Source of the DNA: Acridotheres tristis
Taxonomy: Eukaryota; Chordata; Aves; Passeriformes; Sturnidae
Direction of reading: 5' to 3'
DNA length: 64,000 bases
Assembly (NCBI GenBank): GCA_037013685.1
Contig: CM072889.1
Span: 18,237,976 to 18,301,975 of the forward strand
Part shown: positions 61,935 through 64,000 of the stretch, in pieces
Layout: each line of letters begins with the position of its first letter
Numbering within the stretch: position 1 is the stretch's first letter
The notes under the pieces: model-generated
Seen by the model: the letters and a program-made list of their open reading frames with translations, nothing else
What the model was told of the DNA's origin: nothing
Databases searched by the model: none
Program-made: the position numbers and the translations under genes

Positions 61935-62393
61935 TGTGATGTCTAAAGAGGCTCCCTGGAGCAGAGGCTGGGCAGAGTTAGAGGAATAAAGCAGGGATTT
62001 ATTAAAATCCTTCCAAGGATTCACCTTAGGCAGCACAACTGCCCGTGGCTACTCCCAAATTGGACCCAGAGTCAGGAGTTTTTCACACTTTTATCAGTTT
62101 GGGTCCATTTCCATCTTGGGGTTCATTGTCCAATCCCATCTCCAGGTTCTGCAGTCCCATCCTCCCAGATTCTCTCCTCCATTCTCTGCTGTTTGCACTT
62201 TTTGGGGCTGGAGCTGCAGCTGTCCTTGGCTGTGGGGCTGGAAAAGGATTGTTTTGTGCGCCTGAGCTGGGAGGAGAGCTTGGAACACTTTGTGTGGAGT
62301 TCAGAGTCACACACAGTGCAGGGCAGAGTCTGGAAAATATGAAAAAACTTAAGGCTAAACTTAAGCTAAAAACTTAAGCTAAAACTTAAGGCA
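61935..62393 (-). mobile_element. Endogenous-retrovirus LTR, copy 3 (diverged)
   Basis: This copy is colinear with copy 1: an aggaataaagcagggatttatt segment, a gtggctac block, ggacccagagtcaggag, cacttttatcagtttgg (TATA-like on the minus strand), a cttggggttcattgtccaat region, and a final ggagttcagagtcacacac. It is clearly more diverged from copies 1 and 2 than they are from each other, so it belongs to an older insertion or a sister subfamily. On the minus strand it could begin TGCCTTAAG (62393) and end near CATCACA (about 61935). The minus-strand 5' end has short cttaagctaaaa repeats (62346-62390). No retroviral genes adjoin it. Confidence 0.55.
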
Positions 62394-64000
62394 TCAGTTG
62401 ATTAGTTCAAGGTTGTTCGAGTCAAGCTGAGGTTTTAAACTTGGAAAAGTTACACTTGGCTTTATTTGATTTCTCATGTTTTCCTTTTGCAGGTTGAATA
62501 ACGACCCTTAATCAATGATAAGCAATTAAATGATCACCCTGCAGTTTACTACCCTGATTTAGCAGGGTAAACAAACGGGAAGGAATTGGTTTGTGCAGAC
62601 ACAAAGTAAAGTTGAAGGCAAAGATTTTATTTGGTATACATAGGAAAATTGTGTATAACTTATGTTATCCCTAGTGAAGAAAGAGATTGATGATTTCTTG
62701 TAAATATTTGAGTTTGTATTTCTGGGAAATCTCCCTGCTCTATGGCAGACTACAGGATCTGGGAGTGAGCAGTGTATGTCTGTGTATTGAAACAGCCCTA
62801 ACCACACTCTACAAATAATGCAGCTGGACACCATATACTACAGTCCAGCAGCATTTAAAGTCCAGTAAATTTGCAGTAGTTCTATTTCAGGTTTCTGTAC
62901 AGCATGTTGTCTTGTTAATTACAATGCTTATTAATAAACTAGATCCACAAAAGCAGTTTTTTCCTTTGCACTGTTTTCTTTGGGTTTCTGGAACTTAAGT
63001 TCTTTAAAAGTATTCCCCCAGTATTTCTCCCATTTTCAGCTTTCCAAATTTCCTTTTACTTCCTTTTAGGAAGCCCTAAACTGACAGAAAGTCAAGAAAA
63101 TTTAACTTTATTTGCAGTTGCTTCATGCACCTGAGTAGCAGGTAAGCAGTAAAAATATTCACACACAATGTGTACAGCAATTGAGCTTTATATGATCAGA
63201 AATATCTTCCATTTCTGTGTCATTTCTCTTTGTGCCAAGCTCCCTCCTTGTATTATGCCTCTGATACATTTACTTATAGAAAATCATTATGAGCTGGAGG
63301 CAGGAGTGTTTTATGGTGTTTGCTTTGTTAGAAAATATGCTATTTCTAATTGAGAGAACATGGTTAATGAGTTGTTGTTGAGCTAAAGGGATTATCCTCT
63401 CACCATGAATGTGATATAAAGAAATAACCATCAAATGAGGAACTAATGAAACAACATTTTATGCATTTTTCTATCTTATTTTAGTCCATATTTAAAGAGC
63501 AGCTCTGGTTGGCCTGACACTAAGGCAGTAATATCTTATTCTTTGATGCAGTAATGGCTTTTATGTCAGCAGGACCCTTTCAAGCAGGAAAATATTATTT
63601 ATTTTGGCATCACAACTGTTCACAAGTATATTCCCTTACAGCCAATAACTGCTGACACATCAGTTGCTAGGCCAGATAATATATTCAACCTCCAAATTAA
63701 GAAAATGGATGAAAATACACGGAGCTGAAGGGTTTCCCTGGTTTGGATGGACTTGGCAATATTTTGCAGGGCCACCTTGGGAGGGAAGGAAAGTGTGGAA
63801 TTTCACAGAGATCTGCCAAAGCAAGAACAGAGCAGGGCAGAAGTGTGCAGTACCTGGAGAAATCACAATTTTGTCACTGGTGTCACTGCAGGGGAATTGC
63901 AGAATTGTGCCCCCATCATTCTGCTTTCCTCCCTGCAGACACAGGGAGCACCTGGAGCCCTGCTCTGGCCAAGTGGAAATTCCTGAACCCCAGGGATTTG
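62394..64000. other. Intergenic AT-rich DNA, no gene seen
   Basis: This is ordinary AT-rich sequence, GC-richer in the last 250 bases. Open frames are below 95 codons and unrecognisable. Nothing else is supportable. Confidence 0.5.

Noticed and set aside
62400..62430. A possible tRNA B-box-like GGTTGTTCGAG
   Set aside because: No A-box, no cloverleaf arms and no acceptor stem at the right spacing.

Overview
The window looks like avian nuclear DNA, most likely from a songbird. It is AT-rich and repeat-poor. Its few interspersed repeats are CR1 LINE tails with the usual 3' end, plus one small LTR family. There are no bacterial-style operons, and nearly all of the window is non-coding. I recognise one protein-coding gene, on the + strand: the last coding exon (57256-57647), stop codon and long 3' UTR of a delta-1 protocadherin. 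Judged from memory of the family, its C-terminal residues fit PCDH11 (PCDH11X orthologue) better than PCDH9, and fit PCDH1 and PCDH7 poorly. If that is right, the locus should lie on chicken chromosome 4 or passerine chromosome 4A; that placement is inference.

Layout. Positions 1-57255 are read as one large phase-1 intron, or its 3' part, upstream of the terminal exon. It holds AT-rich unique DNA, microsatellites ((TATAA)n at 42.9 kb, (AAT)n at 45.9 kb, (TTTCC)n at 54.5 kb), small minisatellites at 11.06, 21.7 and 36.2 kb, and POU octamer clusters at 3.6 and 14.9 kb. It also holds two LTRs of one family in opposite orientation (29.8-30.2 kb and 33.2-33.5 kb) and CR1 tails at 52.6 and 56.8 kb. 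Positions 57238-57255 are a strong splice acceptor. Positions 57256-57647 encode the cytoplasmic C-terminus. Positions 57648 to about 60780 are the 3' UTR, ending at a good AATAAA.

Beyond the gene lie a decameric minisatellite of about 520 bp (61231-61749), a third copy of the LTR family (61.94-62.39 kb) and unremarkable sequence to 64000. Long open frames in the repeat arrays are artefacts of repeat periodicity.

I found no new multi-gene system. The points most worth checking are the diverged terminal exon, the inverted LTR pair (one copy in gene sense with its own TATA box and poly(A) signal), the G-rich decamer array just past the gene end, and the octamer clusters.
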